From assembly GCA_031267005.1 (NCBI GenBank), contig JAIRZX010000357.1, positions 1-17,352 of the forward strand: 17,352 nucleotides of DNA, in the 5' to 3' direction. The position numbers and the translations under genes were made by a program. Under the pieces are notes generated by a model. The model did no database searches and had not been told where the DNA came from. It worked only from the letters and a program-made list of their open reading frames with translations. Source of the DNA: Deltaproteobacteria bacterium (GTDB taxonomy: Bacteria > Desulfobacterota > Desulfarculia > Adiutricales > Adiutricaceae). Below are positions 7,322-14,083 of this stretch, one piece after another; position 1 is the stretch's first letter, and every line of letters starts with the position of its first letter.

Positions 7322-8578
7322 ATGAGCATCAGGGCAGTAGCCGAGGCCGCCAAGGCCTCCCTCCCGAAACTGGCCAAAAGCACCGGCGCCGCGCGGAACG
7401 CTTTTCTCGAGCGCGCGGCGCATAACATCAAGAGGAGTTCCAAGGCGCTCGTGGCCGAAAACGCCGAGGACGTGTCCTCCGCGCTCGCCAGCGGTCACAC
7501 CGAGGCCTTTCTGGACCGGCTTGCCTTGAACCAGAGCCGGGTGGACGGGCTGGTGAAAAGCTTCCTGGACGTGGCCGCCCTCCCCGACCCCCTCTACGGC
7601 TTGGAGGAGCTGGAGCGCATGGCGTCGGGGCTTACGGTCGGCAGGATGCGCGTGCCGCTGGGTGTCATCGCCTTCATCTGCGAGGCGCGCCCCGGCGCCG
7701 CAGCCGAGGCCGCGGCGCTCACGGTCAAAAGCGGAAACGCCATAGTCTGCAAGCCCGGAAAGGAGAGCGCCAAGAGTTCCAAGTTCCTGGGGGCCATCAT
7801 GAGGCGCTCCCTCGCCGAGGCCGGGCTCCCCGAGGACGCCGTGGCGGTCATCCCCGCCATGGGCCGGGAGGAGATCCTGGAGCTCGTAGGGCTCGACGAC
7901 TGCGTGGACCTCGCCATCCCCCGCGGCGGGGAGGGGCTTATCCGCATGGTGGCGGAGAACGCCAAGGTGCCGGTCCTGAAGCACTACAAGGGCGTCTGCC
8001 ACCTCTACGTGGACGCGGGCGCCGACTTGCCCTCGGCCGTCAAGGTCATAATCGACGCCAAGGCCAGCCGCCCCGCCGCCTGCAACGCGCTGGAGTGCCT
8101 CCTGGTCCACGAGGCGGAGGCCCCAGCGCTCCTGTCCGCGCTTGCCCCCGAGCTCAAGAACTACCGGGTGGCCGTGCGGGCCTCCAAAGAATGCATGGGG
8201 CACCTGGCGCAGCTGGGCGAGGCCCTGACGGAGGCATCCGAGGAAGACTTCGACCGGGAGTACTTGGATCTCGCGCTGAACGTGGCGGCGGTCCCGGACC
8301 TCGACGCGGCCCTGGACCACATCCGCCGCCACGGTTCCCGCCACACCGAGAGCATACTCACGAACGATCTCGCCAACGCCAGGAGGTTCGTCGAGGAAGC
8401 GGACGCCTCCTGCGTCATGGTGAACGCCTCCACGCGCCTGAACGACGGGGGCGTCCTGGGCATGGGCGGCGAGATAGGCATCTCCACCACCAAGCTCCAC
8501 GCCTACGGCCCCATGGGCCTCAAGGAGCTCACCTCGAGGAAGTTCGTGGTCTTCGGCCACGGGCACGTGAGGGGCTGA
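7322..8578 (+). CDS. proA: Gamma-glutamyl phosphate reductase (glutamate-5-semialdehyde dehydrogenase)
   Basis: Second step of proline synthesis from glutamate: NADPH-dependent reduction of gamma-glutamyl phosphate to glutamate-5-semialdehyde in the cytosol. 418 residues, the usual length. Family hallmarks: GVIAFICEARP (114-124), the KSGNAIVCKPGKE cofactor segment (136-148), the catalytic cysteine C254 in RPAACNALE, the HGSRHTESI loop, and the closing GEIGISTTKLHAYGPMGLKEL. The ATG at 7322 has AGGAA 6 nt upstream. The usual partner proB (glutamate kinase) is not in the window, so if present it lies elsewhere. The transporter gene follows after 7 nt and is probably co-transcribed. Confidence 0.96.
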   Translation: MSIRAVAEAAKASLPKLAKSTGAARNAFLERAAHNIKRSSKALVAENAEDVSSALASGHTEAFLDRLALNQSRVDGLVKSFLDVAALPDPLYGLEELERMASGLTVGRMRVPLGVIAFICEARPGAAAEAAALTVKSGNAIVCKPGKESAKSSKFLGAIMRRSLAEAGLPEDAVAVIPAMGREEILELVGLDDCVDLAIPRGGEGLIRMVAENAKVPVLKHYKGVCHLYVDAGADLPSAVKVIIDAKASRPAACNALECLLVHEAEAPALLSALAPELKNYRVAVRASKECMGHLAQLGEALTEASEEDFDREYLDLALNVAAVPDLDAALDHIRRHGSRHTESILTNDLANARRFVEEADASCVMVNASTRLNDGGVLGMGGEIGISTTKLHAYGPMGLKELTSRKFVVFGHGHVRG

Positions 8579-8585
8579 GGGCGAG

Positions 8586-9734
8586 GTGGACGCCAGAGAG
8601 GATCCAGCCCGGCCCCCCGCCGTCCCGGAGGCCCCCGACGCGCCCGGGGGACGGCCCGAAGCCGCGGGCGCGCCAGGCGATGCCCCGGAAGCGACGGCAT
8701 GCCCGGAAGCGCAGGCATGCCCGGAAGCGCAGGCAAACCCGGAAGCGACGGCAAGCCCGGATGTCCCGCCATCCCCTAAGCTGCGGGAAGGGCCCGATGC
8801 CCGGCGCGGCCCCGGCAACCCCGGCGGCCCCAACCCCCTACCGGCCGGAAGCCTCTGGGCCACCCGCGGGCTCCTCGTCCTCACCGCTGCCATATTCGGC
8901 GGCACTTTCGCGGCCGGCAAGTCCGCCTCGGAGGGGGCGGGCCCCTTGACCTCCGCCATGTGGCGCTTCATCCTGGCGGCGGCGGTGCTGGTACCCCAGT
9001 GCGCCATGTCCAAGGAAGGCTTCCTGCCCAGGAACCCGAAGCCCTCCACGTGGCTCCTCCTGGGGCTCTCGGGACTGACGGGCCTCGTTATGTACAACTA
9101 TTTCTTCATAAAGGGCCTGTCCATGACTGGGGCGGGCCGGGGCTCGGTCATCGTCACCGTGAACCCGGTCTTCATCTACCTGGGGGCAGTGGTCTTTTTC
9201 GGCGAGAGGCTCACACTCGTCCGGATCCTGGGCATGGGGCTCGCGGTCTCGGGGACTCTCCTGGTGGTCTCGGGGGGATCGCTTTCCGCGCTCCTCTCCG
9301 GGAATTTAAACCTGGGCGACCTCATAATGCTGTGCTGCGTAGCCAGCTGGGCGGCGTACTCGCTCCTGGGCAAGCTCGTGGTGAGCAGGGTCTCGCCCTT
9401 GGCCGCCAACACCTGGACGACACTGGCGGCGGTCGCGCTGCTCGTGCCGCTTACGGCCTTAAGCGGCGAGCCCCTCTCCTCCTTCGCCGGCTTCGGCATG
9501 AAAACCTGGATCTCCCTGGCCTTCCTGGGGATCCTGGGGACTGGGCTGGGCTTCACCCTGTTTTACAGGGGCATCCTGGCCCTGGGCCCCCACAAGGCGG
9601 GCATCTTCATCTCCCTCGTGCCCTTCTTCGGGCTCCTGTCGGGCGCCGCGGTCCACGGGGAGGCCATAACCGCCACGGTCGTGTGCGGGCTCATGTTCAG
9701 CCTGGCCGGGGTGGCGCTGGTGCAGAAATATTAG
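8586..9734 (+). CDS. EamA/DMT-superfamily transporter with Pro/Glu/Ala-rich N-terminal extension
   Basis: Predicted inner-membrane drug/metabolite transporter of the ten-helix EamA type; substrate unknown. 382 residues, against about 290-300 typical. The membrane part starts near residue 91 (WATRGLLVLTAAIFGGTFAAGK) and shows the two EamA halves, the second closing with GTGLGFTLFYRGILALG and a final helix (CGLMFSLAGVALVQKY). The first ~90 residues are hydrophilic, rich in Pro/Glu/Ala/Gly, and contain four 6-residue repeats (33-56). The start is GTG 8586, 7 nt after the proA stop, with GAGGGCGAG adjoining; I found no other in-frame start before the first helix, so either the extension is real or a non-standard start is used. 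Co-transcription with proA hints at amino-acid export, which is only inference. Confidence 0.85.
   Translation: MDAREDPARPPAVPEAPDAPGGRPEAAGAPGDAPEATACPEAQACPEAQANPEATASPDVPPSPKLREGPDARRGPGNPGGPNPLPAGSLWATRGLLVLTAAIFGGTFAAGKSASEGAGPLTSAMWRFILAAAVLVPQCAMSKEGFLPRNPKPSTWLLLGLSGLTGLVMYNYFFIKGLSMTGAGRGSVIVTVNPVFIYLGAVVFFGERLTLVRILGMGLAVSGTLLVVSGGSLSALLSGNLNLGDLIMLCCVASWAAYSLLGKLVVSRVSPLAANTWTTLAAVALLVPLTALSGEPLSSFAGFGMKTWISLAFLGILGTGLGFTLFYRGILALGPHKAGIFISLVPFFGLLSGAAVHGEAITATVVCGLMFSLAGVALVQKY
8682..8756 (+). repeat. 18-bp in-frame tandem repeat in the transporter gene
   Basis: Four 18-bp units (8682-8699, 8700-8717, 8718-8735, 8736-8753) and a partial fifth share the core CCGGAAGCG followed by ACG or CAG and then GCA. 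They encode the hexapeptide X-P-E-A-(T/Q)-A, where X is A, C, C, N, S. All copies keep the frame. Confidence 0.95.
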
Positions 9735-10118
9735 GGGGCCCCGGGCTGGAAAGCCGCCGCGCGCCTCCCGGCGCCGGAGCCCCGACCACCCTCCGCGTCT
9801 TTCATGCCGGCCTATCCAAGCCCGCCGTCGAAATCCAAGCCCGGAAACCCTTCGCCGCGGGCAGCCCGCCCGGCCGCCATGCCAGGCAGTCCCGCAGGCC
9901 CGCCGCCGGGGCGGCCGCGAAGCCCCCGGACCCCGAAGCCTTCGGGCCCGCAAGCGTCCGAACCCGGAAGCCTTTATTGCTTCCGCCCCCGAAACCCCGA
10001 AGCTCCCGGGCCCGCAAACTTTCCCGGCCCGAAGCCGGCACCACCCTCCAAGAGCCGGAAGCGGCGGCGGATCAAGGCCGCGGATCCCGGCAGCGGCGCG
10101 CGGCCAACCAGGAACCCG
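9735..10118. other. Spacer before tgt
   Basis: 384 bases with no supportable gene. The tgt frame is open back to 9804, but that stretch encodes only Pro/Ser/Arg-rich text. One small hairpin, CGGAAGC / GCTTCCG (9965-9985, loop CTTTATT), lies here without a U-tract; its loop is the only AT-rich spot. Confidence 0.6.
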
Positions 10119-11243
10119 ATGGAACCCGTTTTCACCCCAGCCGCCCTGGACGGGCGGTCCCGCGCCAGGGCGGGAACGATAAGGACCCTCCACGGCGAGT
10201 TCCCCACCCCGGCCTTCATGCCTGTGGGGACCCGCGCCTCGGTGAAGGCCGTGGACGGGAGGGATTTGGCCGAGCTCGGGGCGAAAATCGTGCTGTCCAA
10301 CACCTTCCACCTCATGCTGAGGCCGGGGGCGGAACTGATAGCGTCCCTGGGGGGGCTCCACAGGTTCATGGGCTGGGACGGGCCGATACTCACCGACAGC
10401 GGCGGCTTCCAGGTCTACTCGCTTTCCGGGCTGAGGCGGCTCTCCGAGGAGGGGCTGGAGTTCCGCTCCCCCTACGACGGGGCGAAGTTCGGCTTCACCC
10501 CGGAACGGGCGGTGGAAGTCCAGACCCTCTTGGGCTCCGACGTCATGATGTGCCTGGACGAATGCACCCCCTACCCCGCCAGCCGGGCCGAGGCGGAAAA
10601 GTCCATGGCGATTACCCTGGGCTGGGCCGAACGCTCCAAGGCCGCCTGGCGCCCCGACACCGGGCTGCTCCTGTTCGGCATAGCGCAGGGCGGCTTCTAC
10701 CCGGATCTGAGGGCCCGCTCGGCCCGCGAGCTAGCGGGGCTCGATCTCCCGGGCTACGCCGCCGGGGGCCTGGCCCTGGGAGAGCCCAGGGAGGCGATGC
10801 TCGAAGCCGCGGAGGCGAGCCTTTCCGCCCTTCCGGATAAAAAGCCCAGGTACCTGATGGGTCTCGGGACGCCCAAGGACATCCTTGACGGCATACGGCT
10901 GGGGGCCGACATGTTCGACTGCGTGATGCCCACGCGGAACGCCAGGAACGGCCAGCTTTTCACCCGCGCGGGGAAGCTGAACGTCAGGAACGCGCGGTTC
11001 AAGGACGATCCGCTCCCCCCGGATCCGGGATGCTCCTGCCGGTGCTGCAGGAACTATTCCCTGGCCTACCTGAGGCACCTGCAGGCCCAGAACGAGCCCC
11101 TCTTCCCCCGGCTGGCCACGATCCACAACCTCGCCTTCTACCAGGATCTGGTCTCCGGCGCCCGGAAAAGTTTGCTCGACGGCTCGTTTATGTGTTATTA
11201 TAATGAGTTTTTAGAAGCCTACGGCCAGACCCCCCCGGACTGA
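10119..11243 (+). CDS. tgt: tRNA-guanine transglycosylase (queuine tRNA-ribosyltransferase)
   Basis: Exchanges guanine-34 in the anticodon of tRNAs with GUN anticodons for the 7-deazaguanine precursor of queuosine. 374 residues, normal for bacterial TGT. DSGGFQ begins at D93; DECTPYP is at 147-153, with the C149 that is typical of the bacterial preQ1 enzymes; the nucleophile is D267 (FDCVMPTR). The zinc site is C305-x-C307-x2-C310 with H336. GGLALGE (216-222) has Leu where GGLxVGE has Val. I chose ATG 10119 because AGGA lies 5 nt upstream and homology begins there; the longer frame from 9804 would add 105 low-complexity residues. The last ~12 codons are AT-rich (see findings). queA is not adjacent. 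Confidence 0.96.
   Translation: MEPVFTPAALDGRSRARAGTIRTLHGEFPTPAFMPVGTRASVKAVDGRDLAELGAKIVLSNTFHLMLRPGAELIASLGGLHRFMGWDGPILTDSGGFQVYSLSGLRRLSEEGLEFRSPYDGAKFGFTPERAVEVQTLLGSDVMMCLDECTPYPASRAEAEKSMAITLGWAERSKAAWRPDTGLLLFGIAQGGFYPDLRARSARELAGLDLPGYAAGGLALGEPREAMLEAAEASLSALPDKKPRYLMGLGTPKDILDGIRLGADMFDCVMPTRNARNGQLFTRAGKLNVRNARFKDDPLPPDPGCSCRCCRNYSLAYLRHLQAQNEPLFPRLATIHNLAFYQDLVSGARKSLLDGSFMCYYNEFLEAYGQTPPD
11195..11206 (+). promoter_or_regulatory. Candidate -10 box inside the tgt 3' end
   Basis: TTATTATAATGA at 11195-11206 contains a perfect TATAAT (11199-11204) in an AT-rich island at the last codons of tgt. TTGCTC (11172-11177) is a possible -35, at 18 nt from TATTAT (11196-11201) or 21 nt from TATAAT, so the pairing is imperfect. 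It could start a transcript that runs to the terminator at 11379-11401 or into yajC. Confidence 0.35.
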
Positions 11244-11635
11244 CCGGCCCGCCAGGGCAGGCCCGACCGGCTTGCCCCGGAGCTTTGAGCCCCAGGCGGC
11301 GCGAAGCCCCCCGAACCCTCCCCGGCGCCTCTCCCCGAAGCCCCGGGGCGCACCCTCCAGCGGGCCCCGCCCGCCCCGGGACGCCCCAGGGCGTCCTTTT
11401 TGCCGGGGCCCGCGGCGCCGGCGCCCCCGGCCCAAGCCGCTTCCCCCCGCGCCCGCCCGCTCCGCGCGGTTACCCCGGCGCCCGCTCCGGCGGCTTGCCG
11501 CCCCGCCCGCTCCCCGCGGTTCCCCCGGCGCCTCCGGACTTGGGCCAGGCGCCCCGAGCCTCGCGGGAAAGGCCGCGCCCGCACCCTTCCGTTCGTTTTA
11601 AAGCCTTCAGAGTCAATCCCCCAGGAGTCCACTTG
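11244..11635. other. Spacer between tgt and yajC
   Basis: 392 bases with no supportable gene. It contains the intrinsic terminator at 11379-11401 and, just before yajC, a short AT-rich patch (GTTCGTTTTAAAGCC, 11591-11605) followed by the ribosome site AGGAG (11623-11627). Open frames encode Pro/Arg-rich text only. Confidence 0.6.
11379..11401 (+). terminator. Intrinsic terminator between tgt and yajC
   Basis: GGACGCC (11379-11385), loop CCAG, GGCGTCC (11390-11396), immediately followed by TTTTT (11397-11401). A perfect 7-bp stem, extendable by a G-U pair, with a proper U-tract. It is the best terminator in the window. It lies 135 nt after the tgt stop and 234 nt before yajC, separating the two on the transcript map. 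Confidence 0.85.
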
Positions 11636-12052
11636 ATGCTAACCAACTTGTACCTCTCCGCGGCCGTCGCCTTCGCCGCGGCACCCGGAGCCGGCCAGGG
11701 CGGCGGCCAAGGCGCCGACGGAGCCCCGGCCGGAGGCGGAGGAGCCCAGCTCATAATCTTCATCGTGGGCTTCATCCTCATCTTCTATTTCCTGATGCTG
11801 AGGCCCCAGAAGAAGCAGCAGAAGGAGCGCCAGAACATGCTGGACTCCGTCCGCAAGGGCGACCGCATCCAGACCACGGGGGGGCTCCTCTGCACGGTCA
11901 CCCACGTGGACGCGCGCGAACTCACCGTCCTGATAGCCCCCGAGGTCAGGGTCAAGATCGCCCGCTCCGCCATAGCCGGCGTCATCCGCCAGGGCGACAA
12001 GCCCATCGACACCCCCGCCCCTTCGGAGAGCGACCCCCTGGCCAAGTCCTGA
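11636..12052 (+). CDS. yajC: Sec translocon accessory subunit YajC
   Basis: Small inner-membrane protein that associates with SecD and SecF in the holo-translocon. 138 residues, slightly longer than the usual ~110. One strong membrane helix at about 39-55 (LIIFIVGFILIFYFLML) is followed by the family hallmark RPQKKQQKE (56-64) and the cytosolic part with GDRIQTTGG (75-83). Before the helix are a short hydrophobic N-terminus and a Gly-rich linker (18-37), a common extension in this family. ATG 11636 has AGGAG 8 nt upstream; the TTG just before it is less likely. It heads the yajC-secD-secF run. Confidence 0.93.
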   Translation: MLTNLYLSAAVAFAAAPGAGQGGGQGADGAPAGGGGAQLIIFIVGFILIFYFLMLRPQKKQQKERQNMLDSVRKGDRIQTTGGLLCTVTHVDARELTVLIAPEVRVKIARSAIAGVIRQGDKPIDTPAPSESDPLAKS

Positions 12053-12060
12053 TCCTCCGG

Positions 12061-12080
12061 CGGGCCGGGGGCCCGGCCCG
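12061..12080 (+). terminator. U-less hairpin just after yajC
   Basis: CGGGCCGGG (12061-12069) and CCCGGCCCG (12072-12080) are perfect inverted repeats, 8 nt after the yajC stop. There is no U-tract behind it. It may be a weak attenuator or an RNA-stability hairpin that sets the yajC:secD ratio; a full terminator is unlikely because secD has no clear promoter of its own here. Confidence 0.35.
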
Positions 12081-12191
12081 TGCCCGCCCCGCCGGGCGCC
12101 GGCGGCCGCCGCCCGCGCTAAGGCCGCCGGCCGCTCCTTCCGGGCCGACGGGGCGGACGGCCGCCAGCCCGCTGGACGGGCGGCCATTTAA

Positions 12192-12258
12192 GACGGGGCG
12201 GCAGCGGGCCCCCGGGACGGACGGCCCCAAGCCCGCCGGACGGGGCGGCAACAGGCCC
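12192..12258 (+). repeat. Imperfect 20-bp direct repeat
   Basis: GACGGGGCGGCAGCGGGCCC (12192-12211) recurs as GACGGGGCGGCAACAGGCCC (12239-12258), 18 of 20 identical, starts 47 bp apart. Related GGACGG fragments lie between. Its role is unknown; it may be the result of local duplication. Confidence 0.6.
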
Positions 12259-12382
12259 GCCAGACGCCACTAAAGACGCCCGCAAGAAGCCGGACGCGCC
12301 GGAACCGGGGCCCGAAGGCCGCTCCCGGCGCCAGCCCGCAAGCGGCTTCCGGTCCCCGCCGCTTGGAAGAGCCTTAGAAACT

Positions 12383-13981
12383 ATGATCCATAACCTGACC
12401 TGGCGCGCCGTGATCCTCGCCGTGGTGCTGGCTGTCGGCATCTATACCACGCTCCCCACCTTCATGGCGCCCAAGGGGGAGAACAGCTCCTTTTTCAGAA
12501 GCCTCCTTCCCGACCGGTCCATCAGCCTCGGCCTGGACCTCAAGGGCGGGATCTCCCTCACGATGGAGGTGGACATGGACGCGGCGCTGAGGAACAGCGC
12601 CCGCCGTTCCGCCGACACCCTGAGGCGGGCCGTGTCCGACGCCAAGATCGCCGGCGTCACCGTGGAAAACGAGAACTCCATGGACATCCTGGTGAGGCTG
12701 AGCGATCCCGCCTCCAGGAAGCCCGTGGAGGATCTACTGGAAAAGAGCTTCTTCGGGCTGAGGGCGTCCTCGTCCAGCGACTCGCTCCTGACGCTCACGC
12801 TCACCGCCGACGAGGCGGCCGACGTGCGCAGCCTGACCGGCCGCCAGGCGCTGGAGACCATCCGCAACCGCGTCGACATGTTCGGAGTGCTCGAGCCCGA
12901 CATAAGGCCCCAGGGCGAGGACAGGATCCTCATCCAGCTCCCCGGCTTCGACGACCCGGCCAGGGCCGTGGACCTCATCGGGCGCACTGCGGTCCTGGAG
13001 TTCAAGCTGGTGGACAACGGCCCCAAGACGGCCGAGGAGGCGCTCCGGACAGGGCCGCCCCCGGGCACCGAGGTCTACCAGGAGAAGTTCGTGGACCCCG
13101 CCACCGGGGTCGAGAGCTTCTCGCCCATCCTGCTCCGGAAGCAGACCCTGATGACCGGGGACTCCCTCACCGACGCCCGCGCCTACGTGGGCGACTTCGG
13201 CGACGCCAGGGTCTCCATACGATTCGACGGCCGCGGCGCCAGGGAGTTCGCGGACATAACCGACCGCTACATAAACCGGCGGCTGGCCATAGTCCTGGAC
13301 AACATAGTCTACAGCGCCCCCAACATCGAGTCGCGCATCCCCGACGGGGAGGCCTACATCAGGGGCTCCTTCACCATGGAGGAGGCCCGGATGCTCTCGG
13401 TGGTCCTCCGCGCGGGCGCCTTGCCGGCCCCCGTGTCCATCCTGGAGGAGCGGACCGTGGGCCCCTCCCTGGGCCAGGACTCCATCCAGCAGGGGCTTAA
13501 GGCCGGGGCCCTGGGCCTGGGCCTCATCCTGCTGTTCCTCCTGTTCTATTACCGCTGGTCCGGGGTGGTGGCGGACCTGGCGCTCCTCATGAACTTCCCC
13601 ATCGTCCTGGGGGCGCTGGCCGCCCTGGGCGCGACCCTGACCCTGCCCGGCATCTTCGGGCTGGTGCTGACGCTCGCCATGGCGGTGGACTGCAACATCC
13701 TCATCTTCGAACGAATACGCGAGGAGGTCCGCCAGAACAGGCCCCCCTGGGCCGCCGTCTCCAGCGGCTTCGGCAGGGCCTTCTGGACCATCTTCGACGC
13801 CAACATCACGACGGTCCTGGCCGCCATGGTCCTCTACCAGTTCGGGAGCGGTCCCATCCGCGGCTTCGCCGTGACCCTCATAATCGGCATCTTCTCGTCC
13901 ATGTTCACCGGCGTCTTCGCATCCAGGTTCGTCTTCGACCTGGCCGTCTCCAAGCTCAAACCCAAGAGGATCAGCATCTGA
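12383..13981 (+). CDS. secD: Protein translocase subunit SecD
   Basis: Inner-membrane RND-family protein that, with SecF, uses the proton-motive force to pull exported proteins into the periplasm. 532 residues, in the range of SecD proteins with the shorter periplasmic part. First helix at about 7-28; the GLDLKGG motif is at 50-56; the periplasmic P1 domain is at about 60-365; then five helices from about 372. The conserved AVDCNILIFERIREE (434-448) carries D436, in the region needed for proton coupling, and FDANITT is at 471-477. ATG 12383 fits the start of the first helix, with a weak GGAAGAG upstream. It lies between yajC and secF with unusually long gaps (330 and 102 nt). Confidence 0.96.
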   Translation: MIHNLTWRAVILAVVLAVGIYTTLPTFMAPKGENSSFFRSLLPDRSISLGLDLKGGISLTMEVDMDAALRNSARRSADTLRRAVSDAKIAGVTVENENSMDILVRLSDPASRKPVEDLLEKSFFGLRASSSSDSLLTLTLTADEAADVRSLTGRQALETIRNRVDMFGVLEPDIRPQGEDRILIQLPGFDDPARAVDLIGRTAVLEFKLVDNGPKTAEEALRTGPPPGTEVYQEKFVDPATGVESFSPILLRKQTLMTGDSLTDARAYVGDFGDARVSIRFDGRGAREFADITDRYINRRLAIVLDNIVYSAPNIESRIPDGEAYIRGSFTMEEARMLSVVLRAGALPAPVSILEERTVGPSLGQDSIQQGLKAGALGLGLILLFLLFYYRWSGVVADLALLMNFPIVLGALAALGATLTLPGIFGLVLTLAMAVDCNILIFERIREEVRQNRPPWAAVSSGFGRAFWTIFDANITTVLAAMVLYQFGSGPIRGFAVTLIIGIFSSMFTGVFASRFVFDLAVSKLKPKRISI

Positions 13982-13992
13982 TCGGGGACGGG

Positions 13993-14014
13993 CGTCCGGC
14001 GGCCCCGCCGGACG
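13993..14014 (+). terminator. U-less hairpin just after secD
   Basis: CGTCCGGCGG (13993-14002) and CCGCCGGACG (14005-14014) are perfect inverted repeats, 11 nt after the secD stop and 69 nt before secF. No U-tract follows. It resembles the hairpin after yajC in place and form. Confidence 0.35.
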
Positions 14015-14083
14015 GCGGCAATCCACAGCCGGCCGCCCGTGCCGGCCGAGACCCAAGGGAACAGACCGCACCCAAGGACCGTT

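Larger units (their letters stand above)
12053..12382. other. Spacer between yajC and secD, with hairpin and direct repeats
   Basis: 330 bases with no gene. These genes usually lie close together, so the gap is unusual. It begins with the hairpin at 12061-12080 and contains imperfect direct repeats (12192-12211 and 12239-12258). A weak ribosome site (GGAAGAG, 12364-12370) precedes secD. Confidence 0.6.

Noticed and set aside
8095..8949. Arg/Lys-rich repeat protein (RKRRHA units) in another + frame
   Set aside because: It is the 18-bp repeat of the transporter gene read in the wrong frame; it begins inside proA.
6992..9097. 701-residue open frame on the - strand, opposite proA and the transporter gene
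   Set aside because: It is antisense to two genes with clear family motifs; its text is His/Gly/Arg-rich without domains. Long antisense frames are expected where stop codons are rare.
9804..10118. Possible 105-residue N-terminal extension of TGT
   Set aside because: Pro/Ser/Arg-rich spacer text; the ATG at 10119 has a ribosome site and matches the usual TGT start.
8960..10840. 626-residue open frame on the + strand through the transporter gene, the spacer and tgt
   Set aside because: Out of frame with both real genes and low-complexity; no motif.
12734..14071. 445-residue - strand frame opposite secD
   Set aside because: Shadow of secD; Glu/Gly/His-rich, no domain.
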